A DNA stretch of 64,000 nucleotides from Chitinophaga qingshengii (lineage in GTDB: Bacteria > Bacteroidota > Bacteroidia > Chitinophagales > Chitinophagaceae), in NCBI RefSeq assembly GCF_014529935.1, contig NZ_JACVFC010000005.1, positions 434,001 through 498,000 of the forward strand, in the 5' to 3' direction. A program made the translations under genes and the position numbers. How positions within the stretch are numbered: position 1 is the stretch's first letter; each line of letters begins with the position of its first letter. Of this stretch, positions 60,577 through 64,000 are shown in pieces. The notes under the pieces are model-generated. The model was not told where the DNA came from and made no database searches. It worked only from the letters and a program-made list of their open reading frames with translations.

Positions 60577-61974
60577 TTATGGGTGTGTGATCGTTTTTTC
60601 TTGAATGGTGATGTTTTCCAGCGATTGGCCCTTGGTTTCAAACAGGTATCTCTTCGCATAGAAAAAAGAAAAGAGGCAACAGCCGGCAAACAGGAAGAAC
60701 GTTGCCGCTATGCCCATGCCTTCCCGCATCACGGGGAACAGGAGATTGAGCAGCCAGTCGGATACCCACATCACGAGGATGCAGATAGACAGGGCCAGTC
60801 CCCTTACCGGTGTAGGAAATATTTCCGTAGCGATCACAAATTTCAACGGTCCCAGTGAGAAGGCAAAGAACAGGAGAAAAAGGGTGATCGGTATTAACAG
60901 CGGCCAGCCACTGATTTTCAGCATAAAACATATGCCCGTGATAGTGAGTGCCACCGCTGCGCAGAGGGAGCCTGCCAGGTAGAGCGGGCGACGGCCCAGG
61001 CTGTCTACTTTCCAGATGGCGACAAACGTAAAGAGCATATTAGCGGCGCCCAGCATCACCTGGTACAACAGGGTATCGTTGGCTACCACGCCGGAAGAGC
61101 GCAGAATAGTGGGACCGTAATAGATCACCGCATTGATACCGCTGAACTGGGAAAAGGCCGTCAATACGCTGGCCATGATCAGCAGGTGTCGCAGCGGTGG
61201 TTGTAGCAATGCACGCAGGCCGTTGCCGGACTGATCTGCGGATACGCTGAGAATAGCTTTTAATTCAGCTGCGGCTTCCGCTTTGTTTGGATTGATTTTT
61301 TCGAGGATATGCAGCGCTTCCGTTTGTTTGCCGAAGCGTGCCAGCCAGCGTGGACTTTCCGGTACAATCGCCAGCAGTGCAAAAAAGGCGGCTGCGGGGA
61401 GTACGCCTACGAGGAACATACCGCGCCAGTATTCTGTTACAAACAGCCAGTGCAGCCATCCTCCCGGGGTATCGCCGGCAGCTGCCGCCTGTCGCTGTAT
61501 AGCCAGGTTAGAACAGTAAGCCACGAGGATACCGATAGTAATCGCCAGCTGGTAAAACGTGACCAGCCTGCCCCGCCGTGAAGCGGGCGCCAGTTCGGAG
61601 ATATAAAGTGGTGATATGTTGGAGGCCACGCCTACGCCCATACCAGCCAGCACCCTGAAAAATATCAGCCCGGCATAGGAAGTGGACAAGGCAAAACCTG
61701 CTGCGCTCACGAGGAACAGGAAAGCGGCGAGGGCCAGTACTTTTTTGCGGCCGATACGGTCGCTGAGGGTACCGGAAAATGCTACACCGGCAATGCAGCC
61801 CAGCAGGGCGCAGGATACAAACCATCCTTCCTGCGAAGCGGTGAGCTGGTATTGTGTTTTTACCGGGAGAATAATACCGCTGACAACCGCTACATCAAAG
61901 CCAAAGAGCAGGCCTCCCAATGCGGCTATCAGGGTGACGGTGGTGATGAACAGGCGTGTGTTACTGTTTCCCAT
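60577..61974 (-). CDS. MFS sugar porter (sugar:proton symporter)
   Basis: A 465-residue inner-membrane transporter with 12 TM segments. The ATG at 61972-61974 (MGNSNTRLFITTVTLIAALG) starts the family N-terminus; the longer frame uses a TTG. Sugar porter motifs: GGLLFGFDVAVVSGIILPVK, SDRIGRKKVLALAAFLFLVS (the D-R-x-G-R-R-type motif), the PESPRWLARFGK loop, GRRPLYLAGSLC, and FETKGQSLENI near the end (P-E-T-K-G form with Phe for Pro). In this operon its natural cargo would be mannose released by the GH38 enzyme. It starts 17 bases after the upstream gene's stop and ends nine bases before the mannosidase start. Confidence 0.93.
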   Translation of the reverse strand: MGNSNTRLFITTVTLIAALGGLLFGFDVAVVSGIILPVKTQYQLTASQEGWFVSCALLGCIAGVAFSGTLSDRIGRKKVLALAAFLFLVSAAGFALSTSYAGLIFFRVLAGMGVGVASNISPLYISELAPASRRGRLVTFYQLAITIGILVAYCSNLAIQRQAAAAGDTPGGWLHWLFVTEYWRGMFLVGVLPAAAFFALLAIVPESPRWLARFGKQTEALHILEKINPNKAEAAAELKAILSVSADQSGNGLRALLQPPLRHLLIMASVLTAFSQFSGINAVIYYGPTILRSSGVVANDTLLYQVMLGAANMLFTFVAIWKVDSLGRRPLYLAGSLCAAVALTITGICFMLKISGWPLLIPITLFLLFFAFSLGPLKFVIATEIFPTPVRGLALSICILVMWVSDWLLNLLFPVMREGMGIAATFFLFAGCCLFSFFYAKRYLFETKGQSLENITIQEKTITHP

Positions 61975-61991
61975 GACGTGAAATATTTGAA

Positions 61992-64000
61992 TCAGCAATA
62001 GTTGTCTTTTACATAAGCTACTACCAGCATTGCTTCCCCGGGTCCGTCATAACGGCAGGTATAGCTGTTGGCGCCTGCCGGGATGACGAACGTCTCCGCA
62101 TAATGGAAACGCTGTGTGCCGCCACCGGCGGATACTTCCAGCTGTTGTCCTTCTACCAGCATACCGATGTGGCATTGGTTATGGGTAGGGATGGTCACTT
62201 CTCCGGAGAACGCATATCTGTCTACCGTATAAAAATGTTCCGGATGGGTGGGTAGCTGCCATTTTTTACCCTGTGTCCATTCCGCTTGCAGCTGTGGTTT
62301 GGAAATCAGTGTATCCGTTACCGTTTGTCCTTTCCGGTCGAAGTAAAGATTGTCAAACGCACGGTCCAGGTGAATGGGGCGTGGACGGCCATTCAGATCT
62401 GTGCGCAGCCAGTCGTACATTTTAAAGGTAAAGATGTAGGGCGTACTGCTGATTTCCAGTACCATGTTGTTTTTACCAGAAGCGTGTATGGTGCCGTTGG
62501 GAATAAGGAACAGGTCATGTTTTTGAGCGGTGAACTGTTGTACATATTTTTCCACCGGCAGCGGTGTCGCATCATGGAGCGCCGCTTCCAGCGCCTTTCT
62601 GAATACATCCGGTTGTATGTTTTCCTGGAAGCCGAGATACACTTGCGCGCCCGGTTCACAGTCAAGGATGTAGTATGTTTCGTCCTGGGTGAAATCCTCG
62701 CCGAAATGGGTACGGGTGTATTCAGGTCGCGGATGGCATTGAATAGAAAGATTGCCGCCATCGTAGGTATCGAGGAAATCGAAGCGGATAGGGAAGGCGG
62801 TACCGAAGCGGGACGCGGCTTTCCCGAGTAGTTGCCGGTTGTTGTGAAACGCCAGCGTATCAAAGGTGATCTCCAGTAGTCTACCGGCGCCTTCCAATAC
62901 TACACCGTTTTCCGGTGTGATCAGTTCAAAGGACCAGGCATAATTTACTTCATCGGGGTGGAGGCCGGGCAGGTGTTTTTTCATCCAGTTGCCACCCCAT
63001 ACGCCGGCTTCAAACCAGGGCCGGGCACGGAACGGCTGCGCCAGCAGGGAGCTCAGGGCAGCACGCAGATGATCGCCCTGCATCCAGGTAATGGTATCCG
63101 GTCTTTGCCCGTCGATGATGACATCGATATGTGGCAGCAACGATTGTTTGTGTTTATTGAGTACCGGCCAGTCGGTAAAGTAACAGCGTTTATACGAATA
63201 CGTTGGTGTGCCGATGTTGGTAATGCTACCAGCCCGTAACCTGTACTGGATCTCATTTTTCGGTATATCAACGTAAAGGCGGCGGCCTTTGATACCGGTG
63301 AGGGCAGCTCCGGTACCATAGACGATATGCAGGCCGGGTGTATCGTCCGGGCGAACAGCAAACAGTTTTTCCGCATCAAGGAAATCAGCCAGGTTGCCTT
63401 CAAAACGTTTACCAAATACCGGATCATCTGTGCCGGCATAATCCTGTAACATGGTGGTGATCATCTCCGGTGATTGCAGGCATACGCCGGTATGGTACCA
63501 GTAAACAGGCCGTTGCTGTTGTTGCAGCGCCTGGTGCAGGCCGGAGCGGAATTGTTCCCATAACACCCCGTCATAACCATCTATAATAACGGTGGTATCC
63601 TCTTTCAGCAAGGCCGCCAGGGAGCTATAACCTTCTTCTACCGGGTGACCGGTATGGAAAGAAGGGAAGATGGTATAGGTATCTTTATCTGTTTGTGTGG
63701 AAACGGGCAACAGGGGCTGTTTGGTGCGACGCAGCTCCTGTGGGGCCGGTGCCGCCGGTATCGCCATGGCGGCGCCGGCAAGGATACTGTGTTCCGTTTC
63801 CTGTGTGTAGGTAATCTTAACAGGCAAGCCTTTCAGCTGTTCTTCCAGCGGACCGGCAAACAACGTATAGGCACGGGCGATATTACCACCGATGACAAGT
63901 TCCCTGCAGCCAAAACGAGAGACCCAGGGCTGCAGAAAAGCGCCCAGATTTCTGCCGAAGGCGCTAAATACCGGCTGGGCAATAGTTTTATATTGTTCAG
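61992..64000 (-). CDS. ROK-family sugar kinase / mannose-6-phosphate isomerase fusion (5' part outside window)
   Basis: The open frame runs from the right edge without a start codon; 668 codons are visible. At the edge it reads QYKTIAQPVFSAFGRNLGAF, then CRELVIGGNIARAYTLFAGP and ILAGAAMAIP, which is the C-terminus of a ROK-type sugar kinase (LVIGGN-x-A plus the late G-A-A). A middle domain (VIIDGYDGVLWEQFRSGL, IVYGTGAALTGIKGRR, LYVDIPKNEIQYRLRAGS) is nucleoside-kinase-like but without a Walker A motif, as in long class I mannose-6-phosphate isomerases. The final domain is the isomerase: GVWGGNWMKKHLPG, SIQCHPRPEYTRTHFGED, DETYYILDCEPGAQVYLG, LIPNGTIHASGKNNMVLEIS. Predicted to phosphorylate mannose and convert it to fructose 6-phosphate. 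First gene of the mannose operon seen here. Confidence 0.85.
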   Translation of the reverse strand, partial: EQYKTIAQPVFSAFGRNLGAFLQPWVSRFGCRELVIGGNIARAYTLFAGPLEEQLKGLPVKITYTQETEHSILAGAAMAIPAAPAPQELRRTKQPLLPVSTQTDKDTYTIFPSFHTGHPVEEGYSSLAALLKEDTTVIIDGYDGVLWEQFRSGLHQALQQQQRPVYWYHTGVCLQSPEMITTMLQDYAGTDDPVFGKRFEGNLADFLDAEKLFAVRPDDTPGLHIVYGTGAALTGIKGRRLYVDIPKNEIQYRLRAGSITNIGTPTYSYKRCYFTDWPVLNKHKQSLLPHIDVIIDGQRPDTITWMQGDHLRAALSSLLAQPFRARPWFEAGVWGGNWMKKHLPGLHPDEVNYAWSFELITPENGVVLEGAGRLLEITFDTLAFHNNRQLLGKAASRFGTAFPIRFDFLDTYDGGNLSIQCHPRPEYTRTHFGEDFTQDETYYILDCEPGAQVYLGFQENIQPDVFRKALEAALHDATPLPVEKYVQQFTAQKHDLFLIPNGTIHASGKNNMVLEISSTPYIFTFKMYDWLRTDLNGRPRPIHLDRAFDNLYFDRKGQTVTDTLISKPQLQAEWTQGKKWQLPTHPEHFYTVDRYAFSGEVTIPTHNQCHIGMLVEGQQLEVSAGGGTQRFHYAETFVIPAGANSYTCRYDGPGEAMLVVAYVKDNYC

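Noticed and set aside
1..64000. CRISPR array or complete insertion sequence
   Set aside because: No series of regularly spaced repeats and no transposase motif was seen anywhere in the window.

Overview
The window reads as chromosome of a Bacteroidota bacterium, most likely Chitinophagaceae (Chitinophaga-like). The signs are a TonB-dependent receptor with an STN domain next to FecI/FecR-type regulators, LytS/LytTR two-component pairs, a type IX secretion C-terminal signal, DUF5689 lipoproteins, SusD remnants, GG-leader class I lanthipeptide precursors, and many glycoside hydrolases. The genus is an inference from gene content, not a database match.

Bases 1-3930 are the right-hand end of an integrated mobile element: a probable mobilisation gene tail, a one-TM protein, an XRE-type regulator, two small unknown proteins and a terminal tyrosine integrase. 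The integrase is followed by tandem repeats and palindromes that may hold the attachment site. Bases 4100-8570 carry an NmrA-like NAD(P)-binding protein with its AraC regulator, a secreted serine beta-lactamase-like hydrolase and a second AraC regulator.

Bases 8848-16965 are a plant-polysaccharide block: an esterase/GH127-like (DUF1680) fusion, a sialate O-acetylesterase-like protein, a GH74-like T9SS-secreted protein, and the 3' stump of a SusD gene, which suggests a decayed polysaccharide utilisation locus. Bases 17180-22150 are a patchy region: an NTF2-like protein, a methyltransferase, fragments of dead genes (NTF2-like, YhcG/DUF1016 nuclease), a secreted coiled-coil protein, and two orphan lanthipeptide precursors plus a possible third, leaderless core.

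Bases 22196-29202 form a four-gene minus-strand operon (PSCyt1/DUF1549/DUF1553, DUF1501, NHL propeller, DUF2231-cytochrome-LRR protein). Its promoter region holds a palindrome that is nearly the same as one just before the start codon of the GntR gene at 56457. Bases 29529-41350 hold a HxlR stump, an NTF2-like gene, an unknown protein, two LytS/LytTR pairs, VOC and YdeI proteins, a POT peptide transporter, a lipoprotein, a TmrB-like ATPase, and the sigma/anti-sigma pair that introduces the receptor locus (41434-48815, a TonB receptor plus three lipoproteins).

Bases 48941-57200 hold an SRPBCC protein, an ABC exporter pair, an unknown 142-residue protein, arsR-arsM with two matching operator candidates, a small membrane protein with an ankyrin lipoprotein, an unknown helical protein, and a GntR/UTRA regulator. 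The right end (57253-64000, minus strand) is a mannose/mannoside operon: a ROK kinase-mannose-6-phosphate isomerase fusion that runs off the window, an MFS sugar porter and a GH38 alpha-mannosidase. No rRNA, tRNA, CRISPR array or complete insertion sequence was recognised by eye.
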